Assembly: GCF_900102795.1 (NCBI RefSeq)
Contig: NZ_FMWG01000019.1
Coordinates: forward strand, 1 to 46,318
Origin: Epibacterium ulvae
Lineage (GTDB): Bacteria > Pseudomonadota > Alphaproteobacteria > Rhodobacterales > Rhodobacteraceae
Length of the DNA stretch: 46,318 nt
Reading direction: 5' to 3'
Part shown: in pieces, positions 8,913-16,910 of the stretch
Layout of the letters: each line of letters begins with the position of its first letter
Position numbering within the stretch: the first letter of the stretch is position 1
Made by a program: the position numbers and the translations under genes
The notes under the pieces: model-generated
The model's database searches: none
Seen by the model: the letters and a program-made list of their open reading frames with translations, nothing else
What the model was told of the DNA's origin: nothing

Positions 8913-9490
8913 CTAACATTATTCTCTTAGGCCCTCCGGGCGCTGGTAAAGGTACGCAGGCTAAAAAATTGGTTGAATCCCGCAATATGATTCAGCTGAG
9001 CACCGGAGATATGTTGCGTGAGGCGCAAGCCTCGGGCACAGAGATGGGCAAAAAAGTTGCCGCCATTATGGCCGAAGGAAAGCTGGTCACCGACGAAGTG
9101 GTGATCCTGTTGATCCACGAAAAGATGTCAGCAGGCGCAGAAGGTGGTTTCATCTTTGATGGGTTCCCGCGCACTTTGGCTCAGGCAGATGCGCTGGCGA
9201 CTCTTCTGGAAGAGATGGGTCAGTCACTGGACGAGGTGATTGAACTGCAGGTCGAGGATGAGGTTCTGGTTGACCGTATTGTGAACCGCGCAGAAGAAGC
9301 CCGTGCTGCGGGCTTGCCTGTGCGTGCCGATGACAATGCGGAAAGCGTCAAAATTCGTCTGATGGAATACTATAAGAAAACCGCGCCTCTGTTGGGCTAC
9401 TACTATGCCAAAGGCAATTTAAGCGCGGTTGATGGACTGGCGTCGATTGATGATGTCGAAGGTTCTATCGCGGCGATTCTCGATAAATAA
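8909..9490 (+). CDS. adk: Adenylate kinase, short form
   Basis: 193 residues. It converts ATP + AMP to 2 ADP in the cytoplasm. The P-loop GPPGAGKGT is at residues 8-16; STGDMLR and DGFPRT are the AMP-binding motifs. The LID insert is missing: [20 protein letters not shown] runs directly into [10 protein letters not shown], which marks the short form without zinc-type cysteines. It is coupled to secY by an ATGA overlap and followed by a terminator. Confidence 0.97.
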   Translation: MTNIILLGPPGAGKGTQAKKLVESRNMIQLSTGDMLREAQASGTEMGKKVAAIMAEGKLVTDEVVILLIHEKMSAGAEGGFIFDGFPRTLAQADALATLLEEMGQSLDEVIELQVEDEVLVDRIVNRAEEARAAGLPVRADDNAESVKIRLMEYYKKTAPLLGYYYAKGNLSAVDGLASIDDVEGSIAAILDK

Positions 9491-9513
9491 AATCGCTTAG
9501 ATTTGAATATTTG

Positions 9514-9542
9514 AAACCCGGTCTTGAAGGCCGGGTTTTGTT
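9514..9542 (+). terminator. Terminator after adk
   Basis: An 8-bp stem (aaacccgg/ccgggttt, 9-base loop) is followed by tgtttt. It closes the rplO-secY-adk unit. Confidence 0.82.
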
Positions 9543-9578
9543 TTGGAAATGTGCAAAATGAAACCCTGTCAAGAGGTA

Positions 9579-9607
9579 TTGACCATTTTGATACAAACAC
9601 CTAAAGG
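9579..9607 (+). promoter_or_regulatory. Candidate promoter for rpsM-rpsK-rpoA-rplQ
   Basis: TTGACC, 17 bases, TAAAGG lies between the adk terminator and rpsM. The -10 is weak, but position and spacing suit the promoter that this alpha-operon unit needs. Confidence 0.35.
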
Positions 9608-9674
9608 TTTCAGCTCATAAGAGAATCATCTTGATTTGGGAACTGGAATGGTTCAGTGACCAGCTGGATGACAG

Positions 9675-9737
9675 TAAGCCCGTAAGTGGAAGCTTCCGGG
9701 CTTATGTTGTGAAAAAAGGTTCTGGGATTACGGAACC
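9675..9737 (+). promoter_or_regulatory. Two hairpins in the rpsM leader
   Basis: The first stem is taagcccg/cgggctta (9675-9704). The second is ggttc/gaacc (9718-9737) and ends about 15 bases before the Shine-Dalgarno aaaaaggaaag. In E. coli, S4 represses the alpha operon at a structured rpsM leader; rpsD is not seen here and the structures are not obviously homologous, so a regulatory role is inference. Confidence 0.4.
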
Positions 9738-9761
9738 GCAACTTAAAAAGGAAAGTCCAAC

Positions 9762-10130
9762 GTGGCACGTATTGCCGGCGTAAACATCCCCAGCGCTAAG
9801 CGGGTTCCTATCGCCCTCACATATATCACCGGTATCGGTACAACTTCCGCTCAAGCGATCTGCGAAGCGGTAAACATCGACGCAACCCGTCGTGTGAACG
9901 AGCTGTCTGACGCTGAAGTTCTCGCCATTCGTGAGCACATCGATGCAAACTACACCGTTGAAGGTGACCTGCGTCGTGAAGTGACCATGAACATTAAACG
10001 CCTGATGGATCTGGGTAGCTACCGTGGCCTGCGCCACCGTCGTAATCTGCCTGTCCGTGGTCAGCGTACCCACACCAACGCTCGCACGCGCAAAGGCCCC
10101 GCAAAGGCCATCGCTGGTAAGAAGAAGTAA
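9762..10130 (+). CDS. rpsM: 30S ribosomal protein S13
   Basis: 122-residue S13 of the small-subunit head, contacting the P-site tRNA and L5. [20 protein letters not shown], the helix-two-turn-helix region and the C-terminal [20 protein letters not shown] followed by NARTRKGP are conserved. The start codon is GTG, not ATG; it is fixed by the conserved ARIAGVNIP start and the upstream aaaggaaag. Confidence 0.97.
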   Translation: MARIAGVNIPSAKRVPIALTYITGIGTTSAQAICEAVNIDATRRVNELSDAEVLAIREHIDANYTVEGDLRREVTMNIKRLMDLGSYRGLRHRRNLPVRGQRTHTNARTRKGPAKAIAGKKK

Positions 10131-10145
10131 GGGAGGGTTCGATCA

Positions 10146-10535
10146 ATGGCACGTGATAAGACTCGTACAAAGAAAAAAGAGCGTAAGAATATCGCATCGG
10201 GCGTTGCCCATGTAAACTCTTCGTTCAACAACACCAAAATCCTGATCTCTGACGTACAGGGCAACGCGATCTCTTGGTCGTCTGCGGGTTCGATGGGCTT
10301 TAAAGGCTCACGTAAATCCACGCCTTACGCGGCTCAGATGGCTGCAGAAGATGCGGGCAAAAAAGCGCAGGATCACGGTGTGAAGACGCTGGAAGTTGAA
10401 GTTCAAGGCCCTGGTTCTGGTCGTGAATCAGCTCTGCGCGCTTTGGCTGCAATTGGTTTCAACATCTCGTCCATCCGTGACGTGACACCAATCGCGCACA
10501 ACGGCTGCCGCCCACCAAAGCGTCGCCGCGTATAA
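10146..10535 (+). CDS. rpsK: 30S ribosomal protein S11
   Basis: 129-residue S11 of the small-subunit platform, near the 3' end of 16S r[42 protein letters not shown] and the C-terminal [15 protein letters not shown] are diagnostic. It follows rpsM after 15 bases with gggaggg as ribosome binding site. Confidence 0.98.
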   Translation: MARDKTRTKKKERKNIASGVAHVNSSFNNTKILISDVQGNAISWSSAGSMGFKGSRKSTPYAAQMAAEDAGKKAQDHGVKTLEVEVQGPGSGRESALRALAAIGFNISSIRDVTPIAHNGCRPPKRRRV

Positions 10536-10549
10536 GCACAAAAATTACG

Positions 10550-10578
10550 CTGGGACCTTGCGAACTGCACGGTCCCAG
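10550..10578 (+). promoter_or_regulatory. Hairpin between rpsK and rpoA
   Basis: A perfect 8-bp stem (ctgggacc/ggtcccag, 13-base loop) stands 14 bases after the rpsK stop with no U run behind it. Processing, stabilisation or attenuation ahead of rpoA are possible roles. Confidence 0.45.
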
Positions 10579-10649
10579 TCCGCGTTTATAAAACCTCGGG
10601 CGTCCAATCCCTTTGGGACATGGGGGACGGACAGGAATGGAGGGACTGC

Positions 10650-11666
10650 ATGATCCATAAGAACTGGGCAGAACTGATCAAGCCAACACAGCTTGAAGTC
10701 AAGCCAGGTAATGACCCCGCACGTCAGGCCACCGTTATCGCAGAACCGCTGGAACGTGGTTTCGGTCTTACACTGGGCAACGCGCTGCGTCGCGTGCTGA
10801 TGAGCTCACTGCAAGGTGCAGCTATCTCAAGTGTACAGATCGACAACGTCCTGCACGAGTTCTCTTCTGTTGCAGGTGTTCGTGAAGATGTCACCGACGT
10901 CATCCTGAACCTGAAGCAGGTTTCTTTGCGTATGGAAGTAGAAGGCCCAAAGCGTCTTTCTATTTCTGCAAAAGGCCCCGCAATCGTGACTGCGGGTGAC
11001 ATCGCAGAATCTGCAGGTATCGAAGTTCTGAACCGTGATCACGTGATTTGTCACTTGGACGACGGTGCGGATCTGTTCATGGAGCTCACTGTGAACACTG
11101 GCAAAGGTTATGTGTCCGCAGACAAAAACAAGCCAGAGGATGCGCCTATTGGTCTGATTCCAATCGACGCGATCTATTCACCAGTCAAGCGCGTGTCTTA
11201 CGATGTTCAACCGACTCGTGAAGGTCAGGTTCTGGACTATGATAAGCTGACCATGAAAGTTGAAACCGATGGTTCGATCACGCCTGATGATGCGGTAGCT
11301 TTTGCTGCACGTATTCTGCAGGATCAGCTGTCGATCTTCGTGAACTTCGACGAACCAGAATCAGCCGGTCGCCAGGACGAAGATGACGGTCTTGAGTTTA
11401 ACCCACTTCTGCTGAAGAAAGTGGATGAACTGGAACTGTCCGTACGTTCTGCAAACTGCCTGAAGAACGACAATATCGTTTACATTGGCGATCTGATCCA
11501 GAAAACCGAAGCAGAAATGCTGCGCACGCCCAACTTTGGCCGTAAGTCTTTGAATGAGATCAAAGAAGTACTGTCTGGTATGGGGCTGCACCTTGGCATG
11601 GATGTCGAAGATTGGCCGCCAGATAACATCGAAGATCTGGCCAAGAAGTTTGAAGATAGCTTCTAA
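10650..11666 (+). CDS. rpoA: DNA-directed RNA polymerase subunit alpha
   Basis: 338 residues. The N-terminal domain (to about residue 230) dimerises and scaffolds beta and beta'. It contains [20 protein letters not shown], the most conserved stretch. The C-terminal domain (about 250-325; [20 protein letters not shown] ... [16 protein letters not shown]) binds UP elements and activators. The ATG giving [20 protein letters not shown] is chosen because of ggaggg upstream and family length; the open frame begins 10 codons earlier. Confidence 0.98.
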   Translation: MIHKNWAELIKPTQLEVKPGNDPARQATVIAEPLERGFGLTLGNALRRVLMSSLQGAAISSVQIDNVLHEFSSVAGVREDVTDVILNLKQVSLRMEVEGPKRLSISAKGPAIVTAGDIAESAGIEVLNRDHVICHLDDGADLFMELTVNTGKGYVSADKNKPEDAPIGLIPIDAIYSPVKRVSYDVQPTREGQVLDYDKLTMKVETDGSITPDDAVAFAARILQDQLSIFVNFDEPESAGRQDEDDGLEFNPLLLKKVDELELSVRSANCLKNDNIVYIGDLIQKTEAEMLRTPNFGRKSLNEIKEVLSGMGLHLGMDVEDWPPDNIEDLAKKFEDSF

Positions 11667-11676
11667 AATGTTTCGC

Positions 11677-11696
11677 AAGGGGGCTATTGCCCCCTT
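11677..11696 (+). promoter_or_regulatory. Hairpin between rpoA and rplQ
   Basis: An 8-bp GC-rich stem (aagggggc/gccccctt) with a tatt loop begins 10 bases after rpoA. No U run follows. It is likely an intercistronic stabiliser or attenuator within the 142-base gap. Confidence 0.5.
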
Positions 11697-11808
11697 CGCA
11701 AATTCCCGGGGTTGGCCGGGGTTATAGCTGGGCATGTGCCCCAAGGAGAGCACCCCGCACGCATGGGGCGCCAGACAAAGAAAAACGCAAGATACAAGGA
11801 CTGAACAT

Positions 11809-12234
11809 ATGCGTCATAAACGTGGTTACCGCCGTCTCAATCGTACGCACGAGCACCGTAAGGCTCTGTTTTCTAACATGGCTGGCTCGCTGATTGAGCA
11901 CGAGCAAATTAAAACGACTTTGCCTAAAGCAAAAGAACTGCGCCCGATCATTGAAAAAATGATCACGTTGGCAAAGCGTGGCGATCTACACGCACGTCGC
12001 CAAGCCGCAGCAAAACTGAAGCAGGAACAGTATGTTGCAAAACTGTTTGATGTTTTGGGCCCTCGTTACGCAGAGCGTAAAGGTGGTTATGTCCGCATCC
12101 TGAAAGCTGGCTTCCGTTATGGTGACATGGCGCCAATGGCGATCATTGAATTTGTCGACCGTGATGTAGACGCAAAAGGCGCTGCTGACAAAGCACGCGT
12201 TGCAGCTGAAGAGCTGACAGCAGACGCTGAATAA
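11809..12234 (+). CDS. rplQ: 50S ribosomal protein L17
   Basis: 141-residue L17 near the exit tunnel. [39 protein letters not shown] and [20 protein letters not shown] are diagnostic. The ATG at 11809 is the family start (caagga upstream); the longer open frame is not ribosomal. It ends the ribosomal cluster. Confidence 0.98.
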   Translation: MRHKRGYRRLNRTHEHRKALFSNMAGSLIEHEQIKTTLPKAKELRPIIEKMITLAKRGDLHARRQAAAKLKQEQYVAKLFDVLGPRYAERKGGYVRILKAGFRYGDMAPMAIIEFVDRDVDAKGAADKARVAAEELTADAE

Positions 12235-12262
12235 TTTGCGATTTCCCAATCGGGAATTGTTG

Positions 12263-12293
12263 CCCTCGCCTTTTTGAAAGGCGAGGGTTTTTC
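12263..12293 (+). terminator. Terminator after rplQ
   Basis: An 11-bp perfect stem (ccctcgccttt/aaaggcgaggg, 3-base loop) is followed by tttttc. It ends the alpha operon. Confidence 0.93.
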
Positions 12294-12341
12294 TATATAT
12301 ATGAGATGGAATTACATTTGCACGTCGACGCCATTTTTCCC

Positions 12342-12370
12342 TCGACAGGCTTTTTCTTTTTCACTAGCCT
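12342..12370 (+). promoter_or_regulatory. Candidate promoter of the DAHP synthase attenuator
   Basis: TCGACA (one mismatch to TTGACA), 17 bases, TAGCCT. The -10 ends 7 bases before the ATG of the leader peptide, so transcription would start at or next to the A of that ATG. That would make the leader mRNA leaderless and explains the absence of a Shine-Dalgarno. Confidence 0.5.
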
Positions 12371-12377
12371 TTCCGAC

Positions 12378-12455
12378 ATGACCCGCAACTTCGCCTCCTT
12401 CTGGTACTTTTATTATCCGCGCCACACGGCGGTCGGAGAAGTCTGCGCGTTCTGA
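12378..12455 (+). CDS. Aromatic leader peptide of the DAHP synthase gene
   Basis: 25 codons. The peptide begins MTRNFASFWYFYYP: codons 5, 8, 9, 10, 11, 12 and 13 are Phe, Phe, Trp, Tyr, Phe, Tyr, Tyr. This run (12390-12416) is a classic sensor of charged aromatic tRNAs. The TGA stop is 103 bases upstream of the DAHP synthase ATG. A terminator and a competing antiterminator pairing follow (see the next entry). Leader-peptide attenuation of aromatic biosynthesis genes is known in proteobacteria, including the leaderless trpL of Sinorhizobium. Role: ribosome stalling switch; the peptide itself probably has no structural function. Confidence 0.85.
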   Translation: MTRNFASFWYFYYPRHTAVGEVCAF

Positions 12456-12517
12456 AAACAGAATTCAGAAAACCAAGACACCCAAACCGCCTTGCACGCT
12501 GCAGGCGGTTTTTTTGT
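12428..12517 (+). terminator. Attenuator: mutually exclusive terminator and antiterminator
   Basis: The terminator stem is aaaccgcct/aggcggttt (12484-12511) followed by a T run. Its left arm accgcc (12486-12491) can instead pair with an identical second ggcggt at 12428-12433, inside the leader reading frame 12 bases after the last Tyr codon. A ribosome stalled at the aromatic codons leaves that ggcggt free for the antiterminator. A ribosome that reaches the TGA at 12453 covers it and lets the terminator form. A further 7-bp stem (ttctgaa/ttcagaa, 12450-12470) overlaps the stop codon. Confidence 0.82.
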
Positions 12518-12558
12518 ATCCGCTCAGCCAAAGGCCCCGCTGAAATAGGAAACACCCC

Positions 12559-13629
12559 ATGCCTCATAAAACCGCAAATCTACGGATTACTGCAATGCAG
12601 GAACTCGCCTCACCTGAGACTTTGATTGCGGAGCTGCCTGCCAGCTCCGTCGCGTTGGAGACCGTGGTTCACAGCCGAACCGCTATTCAAAATATTTTGC
12701 AGGGACAAGATGACAGGCTAATTGTCGTTGTCGGGCCTTGTTCTATCCACGACCCGAGCGCGGCCTTGGACTATGCTCGCCGTTTGCTGCCGTTAAAACA
12801 AGAGCTGGGTGATCAGTTGGAAATCGTAATGCGGGTTTATTTTGAAAAGCCACGTACTATTGGTGGGTGGAAAGGATTGATCAACGATCCCGGCCTTGAT
12901 GAAAGCTTCCAGATTAATGACGGGCTGAAATTGGCACGTAGTTTGTGCGAAGAGATAAATGCCTTGGGCCTGCCCGTCGGGACAGAGTTCTTGGATGCAT
13001 CTGTGCCGCAATACATCTCGGATTTGGTGGCCTGGGCTGCGATTGGTGCACGCACCACCGAGAGCCAGATTCATCGTGAAATGGCATCGGGGCTTTCCTG
13101 TCCGGTGGGGTTCAAAAATGGCACTCGTGGCAATGTACAGATCGCTATTGATGCAGTGCGTTCAGCAGCACGCCCCCATCACTTCATGGCCTTGTCAAAA
13201 ACAGGCCGGGCTGCCATCGCTGGAACTGCTGGAAATCCGGATTGCCATATTATCCTGCGCGGCGGTGGTGGTACAAATTTTGATGCGGACTCTGTTGATG
13301 CAGCCTGCCGCATAGCCGAGAAAGACGGTATTCGTGGTCAAGTGATGATTGATGCGAGCCACGCCAATAGTGGCAAAGATCCAGAAAAACAGCCTGAGGT
13401 TCTTGCCGATGTTGGGGGACAGATGGCCGCGGGTGACACGCGCATTACCGGTGTGATGATTGAAAGCCATTTGGTTGCTGGGAATCAAAAACTGGGTGAG
13501 GATCCACTGACCTATGGGCAGTCTATTACTGATGGATGCATCGGCTGGCAGGATACGGTTGCCGAACTTCACAAACTTGCAGAGGCGGTGTCGCGGCGGC
13601 GTGTGGCGCAACAGCGACTTGCTGGTTAA
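12559..13629 (+). CDS. 3-deoxy-7-phosphoheptulonate synthase, class I (AroF/AroG type)
   Basis: 356 residues. It condenses phosphoenolpyruvate with erythrose 4-phosphate, the first step of the shikimate pathway, in the cytoplasm. VVVGPCSIHDPSAALDYARR, MRVYFEKPRTIGGWKGLIND, GTEFLDASVPQYISDLVAW, ALSKTGRAAIAGTAGN and MIDASHANSGKDPEKQPEV match the E. coli AroF/G/H class. The length is close to those enzymes (~350). The class is usually feedback-inhibited by one aromatic amino acid; which one cannot be read here. Expression appears controlled by the upstream Phe/Trp/Tyr attenuator. It is monocistronic, with a hairpin terminator after the stop. Confidence 0.95.
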   Translation: MPHKTANLRITAMQELASPETLIAELPASSVALETVVHSRTAIQNILQGQDDRLIVVVGPCSIHDPSAALDYARRLLPLKQELGDQLEIVMRVYFEKPRTIGGWKGLINDPGLDESFQINDGLKLARSLCEEINALGLPVGTEFLDASVPQYISDLVAWAAIGARTTESQIHREMASGLSCPVGFKNGTRGNVQIAIDAVRSAARPHHFMALSKTGRAAIAGTAGNPDCHIILRGGGGTNFDADSVDAACRIAEKDGIRGQVMIDASHANSGKDPEKQPEVLADVGGQMAAGDTRITGVMIESHLVAGNQKLGEDPLTYGQSITDGCIGWQDTVAELHKLAEAVSRRRVAQQRLAG

Positions 13630-13642
13630 TCGTCTTATGTGT

Positions 13643-13682
13643 GAGAGGCCTTGGTACGAATTTAAGGCCTCTCTTGCATTCT
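13643..13682 (+). terminator. Terminator after DAHP synthase
   Basis: A perfect 10-bp stem (gagaggcctt/aaggcctctc, 11-base loop) is followed by ttgcattcttt, a T-rich but interrupted tail. Confidence 0.75.
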
Positions 13683-13728
13683 TTGGCAGAGCTTCGCATA
13701 TCTGGAGTAATTCAGAGCTGGAGGCTTT

Positions 13729-15123
13729 ATGATACGTCAAAGTCTGACCTTATTATCACTTTGTTTGTTGGTGCTTGGCACATCTGTGCGGTCTGAAACC
13801 CGTGTGCCGCAATCAAGCGCGGAGATTACACTTGGCTTTGCGCCTCTTGTGAAAGAGGCAGCTCCAGCTGTCGTCAACATCTACGCAAAGATTGTTACAC
13901 AATCGCGCGGCCGCTCGCCTTTTATGGACGATCCGTTTTTTGAAGATCTATTTCGTGGTTTTAATCAGCCACGCCCACGTGTCGAAAATTCGCTCGGCTC
14001 CGGTGTGATATTGACTGCCGATGGTGTTGTTGTGTCTAACTACCATGTTGTTGGTATGGCGTCAGAAATCCGGGTGGTGACGAATGATCGTCGCGAGTTT
14101 AATGCGCGTGTGGTTCTGGCGGATCAGGCCAGCGACCTTGCGATCTTGCAGTTGGATGATGCAGATAATCTTCCGTATCTGGATCTGCGCGATAGCGATC
14201 AGGTCGAGGTCGGAGAACTGGTATTGGCCATTGGCAATCCTTTTGGGGTTGGGCAAACTGTAAGCTCTGGCATTGTCTCAGGTCTGGCGCGTACCGGGAC
14301 GGCTTCTGGAGATGGGCTTGGGTATTTTGTGCAGACCGATGCACCGATCAATCCGGGGAATTCCGGTGGCGCGTTGGTTGACGTAAATGGTGACCTTATC
14401 GGGATTAACACACGTATTTTAAGCCGATCGGGCGGTTCAAATGGGATCGGATTTGCCATCCCAGCTAATCTTGTGCGCGAATTTGTACGTCAAGCACAGC
14501 GTGGTGCCGAAGACTTCGAGCGCCCCTGGGCGGGTATGTCGGGGCAACCAATGGATGCGGATCTTGCAAATTCGCTTGGTCTTGATCTGGTCGAAGGCAT
14601 GATGATTTCAAACCTCCACCCCCAAAGCCCATTTGCGGAGGCGGGGTTTGTGATTGGGGATGTGATCACGCAGGTCGATGGGAAAGTCGTCAATTCCCCC
14701 TCTGAGATGGTGTTTCGCATGACGGTTACAGGCCTTGGCGAAGAGGCGCAGATCACGCGCGTTCGCGATGGTAAAATAGAGCAGATTTCCGTTGCAATGG
14801 CTGTCGCCCCTGATGCGCCACAAGCAAACCCCATGCGTTTGGGACGGGGGAGCCTGTTACCGGGGCTGCAGATTGCACAGGTCAATCCAGCGCTTATTGC
14901 GCGGATGGGACTTTCTTTGAACACGCAGGGCGTGGTTATCTTAGATGCAGGACGATACGCTGGTCGCGGTGGCGTGCAGGTCGGAGATGTTCTGCTGGGG
15001 GTCAACGGTGTGTTGATTGAAACAACGCAGGATGCAAAAGATATCCTATCTGAAAAGACACGTTGGCTGCAGCTTGATCTTTTGCGCAGGGGCCAACGCG
15101 TGTCTTTGCGCTTCCGTCTGTAG
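13729..15123 (+). CDS. Deg/HtrA-family periplasmic serine protease with two PDZ domains
   Basis: 464 residues. Residues 1-22 look like a signal peptide ending near SVRSE, so the enzyme should act in the periplasm. The trypsin-like domain shows the triad His106 (SNYHVV), Asp136 (ASDLAIL) and Ser212 (NPGNSGGAL). Two PDZ segments follow (about 265-355 and 375-464), the DegP/DegQ layout. Such proteases degrade or refold damaged envelope proteins. rarA starts 4 bases after its stop, so the two may be co-transcribed. DegP versus DegQ cannot be separated by eye. Confidence 0.93.
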   Translation: MIRQSLTLLSLCLLVLGTSVRSETRVPQSSAEITLGFAPLVKEAAPAVVNIYAKIVTQSRGRSPFMDDPFFEDLFRGFNQPRPRVENSLGSGVILTADGVVVSNYHVVGMASEIRVVTNDRREFNARVVLADQASDLAILQLDDADNLPYLDLRDSDQVEVGELVLAIGNPFGVGQTVSSGIVSGLARTGTASGDGLGYFVQTDAPINPGNSGGALVDVNGDLIGINTRILSRSGGSNGIGFAIPANLVREFVRQAQRGAEDFERPWAGMSGQPMDADLANSLGLDLVEGMMISNLHPQSPFAEAGFVIGDVITQVDGKVVNSPSEMVFRMTVTGLGEEAQITRVRDGKIEQISVAMAVAPDAPQANPMRLGRGSLLPGLQIAQVNPALIARMGLSLNTQGVVILDAGRYAGRGGVQVGDVLLGVNGVLIETTQDAKDILSEKTRWLQLDLLRRGQRVSLRFRL

Positions 15124-15127
15124 CGCG

Positions 15128-16453
15128 ATGGCAGATCTTTTTGACAAACCACCGCCAGACGATATTGCGTCGCAGCCAAAAGCTGAACCACCGCGTCCGT
15201 TGGCAGACCGGCTGAGGCCCCGGGCACTTGCCGACGTCATCGGCCAGACACAGGTGCTGGGTGCCGATGCGCCGCTTGGTGTTATGCTGGCATCTGGATC
15301 TTTGTCGTCTCTGGTGTTTTGGGGGCCACCGGGCGTGGGGAAAACCACGATCGCGCGCCTTTTAGCACAAGAAACGGATCTGCATTTTGTACAGATCTCT
15401 GCGATTTTCACTGGCGTTCCTGATCTGAAAAAAGTTTTTGAGGCTGCGAAAATCCGCCGTCAAAATGGGCAGGGAACTCTGTTATTTGTTGATGAGATCC
15501 ATCGGTTTAACAAAGCCCAGCAAGATGGATTTCTTCCACATATGGAAGATGGGACCATCCTTCTTGTTGGTGCAACAACGGAAAATCCTTCGTTCGAATT
15601 GAATGCAGCTTTGCTAAGCCGTGCGCAGGTCTTGGTTTTGGAGCGCTTGGGCGCGCAAGACCTTGAGGATCTGACACTGCGCGCAGAGGCGGAGCTAAAA
15701 CGCGCTTTACCTTTGGATCCGGCAGCGCGGCTGGCTTTGCATGAAATGGCAGATGGTGACGGGCGGGCATTGCTCAATTTAATTGAGCAGGTTGCAGCCT
15801 GGCGCGTTGATGCTCTGCTTGATCCTGAAACTCTGGCCAAACGTTTGATGCGCCGCGCGGCGAAATACGACAAATCGGGGGATGAGCATTATAATCTGAT
15901 CTCAGCGCTACATAAATCTGTGCGTGGCTCAGATCCGGATGCCGCACTTTATTGGTTTGCGCGGATGTTAGAAGGCGGAGAAGATCCGCGCTATCTTGCG
16001 CGGCGTCTGACCCGGATGGCAGTCGAGGATATTGCATTGGCGGATCCGCAGGCACAGGCCGTGTGTTTGCAAAGCTGGGATACCTATGAACGTCTTGGCA
16101 GTCCTGAAGGAGAATTGGCGCTGGCACAGGCAGTGGTTTATCTGGCGCTCGCGCCTAAAACCAATGCGCATTACATGGCATTTAAGGCGGCACAGCGCCT
16201 GGCGAAACAAACCGGCAGTGCGCCACCCCCCAAACATATCCTGAACGCTCCAACAAAACTGATGGCAGCGCAGGGATATGGCGCTGATTATGCCTATGAT
16301 CACAACGCCGAGGATGGATTTTCAGGTCAGAACTATTTCCCCGACGGTGTGCCCAGACCAGAATTGTACAAACCCGTGGAACGCGGGTTTGAGCGGGAGC
16401 TAAAGCGGCGTTTGGAGTATTTTGAAAAGCTACGTGAGAAACGAAACCGATAG
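15128..16453 (+). CDS. rarA: Replication-associated recombination AAA+ ATPase RarA (MgsA)
   Basis: 441 residues. Walker A GPPGVGKTT (residues ~66-74), Walker B LLFVDEIHRFNKAQQDGFLP, sensor TTENPSFELNAALLSRAQV, and the C-terminal clamp-loader-like tetramerisation domain ending ELYKPVERGFERELKRRLEY. The family acts at stalled replication forks with SSB. The ATG giving MADLFDKPPPDD is chosen because the longer open frame overlaps the protease gene and has no family similarity. Confidence 0.95.
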   Translation: MADLFDKPPPDDIASQPKAEPPRPLADRLRPRALADVIGQTQVLGADAPLGVMLASGSLSSLVFWGPPGVGKTTIARLLAQETDLHFVQISAIFTGVPDLKKVFEAAKIRRQNGQGTLLFVDEIHRFNKAQQDGFLPHMEDGTILLVGATTENPSFELNAALLSRAQVLVLERLGAQDLEDLTLRAEAELKRALPLDPAARLALHEMADGDGRALLNLIEQVAAWRVDALLDPETLAKRLMRRAAKYDKSGDEHYNLISALHKSVRGSDPDAALYWFARMLEGGEDPRYLARRLTRMAVEDIALADPQAQAVCLQSWDTYERLGSPEGELALAQAVVYLALAPKTNAHYMAFKAAQRLAKQTGSAPPPKHILNAPTKLMAAQGYGADYAYDHNAEDGFSGQNYFPDGVPRPELYKPVERGFERELKRRLEYFEKLREKRNR

Positions 16454-16529
16454 CAGGTGCGGGGCCTTTGCATTTAGTGCAAGGCAGGCAAAACTTGACA
16501 TTGCATAGCCCGTGGGCGAGTGAACGCGC

Positions 16530-16910
16530 ATGTTTTGGACTGTCACACAGGTCGCACTGGGCGGCGCAATAGGAGCGGCCTGCCGGTATCTGGCAGGCCT
16601 TGGTGTTTTGCGCCTTATTGGCGCGACGTCATTCCCTGTTGCGATCTTGGGCATCAATGTATTTGGATCCTTTTTGATGGGGTTCAGTGTTGTTGTCATG
16701 GAACAGCGCAGCCTGATGCAGGGCAGCCCTTTTGTGATCACCGGTCTACTGGGCGGGTTCACAACGTTTTCGACGTTTTCATTGGAAACAATGGCGCTGA
16801 TAGAACGTGGAGTTTTTGTACAGGCAGGCCTTTATGTAGGACTGTCGGTGGGCCTATCTGTGGCCGGATTGATTTTGGGCATGATGATTGCCAGAGGAGT
16901 GCTTTCATGA
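16530..16910 (+). CDS. crcB: Fluoride channel CrcB/Fluc
   Basis: 126 residues with four membrane helices, the usual size of this dual-topology dimeric fluoride exporter. GGAIGAACRYLAG, INVFGSFLMGF and GGFTTFSTFSLETM (the conserved T-F-S-T-F-S pore motif) are diagnostic. No fluoride riboswitch is seen in the 76-base upstream gap. Its TGA overlaps the start of the next gene (ATGA). Confidence 0.94.
   Translation: MFWTVTQVALGGAIGAACRYLAGLGVLRLIGATSFPVAILGINVFGSFLMGFSVVVMEQRSLMQGSPFVITGLLGGFTTFSTFSLETMALIERGVFVQAGLYVGLSVGLSVAGLILGMMIARGVLS

Noticed and set aside
16454-16529. Fluoride riboswitch upstream of crcB
   Set aside because: The 76-base gap lacks the conserved riboswitch core and is too short for aptamer plus expression platform.
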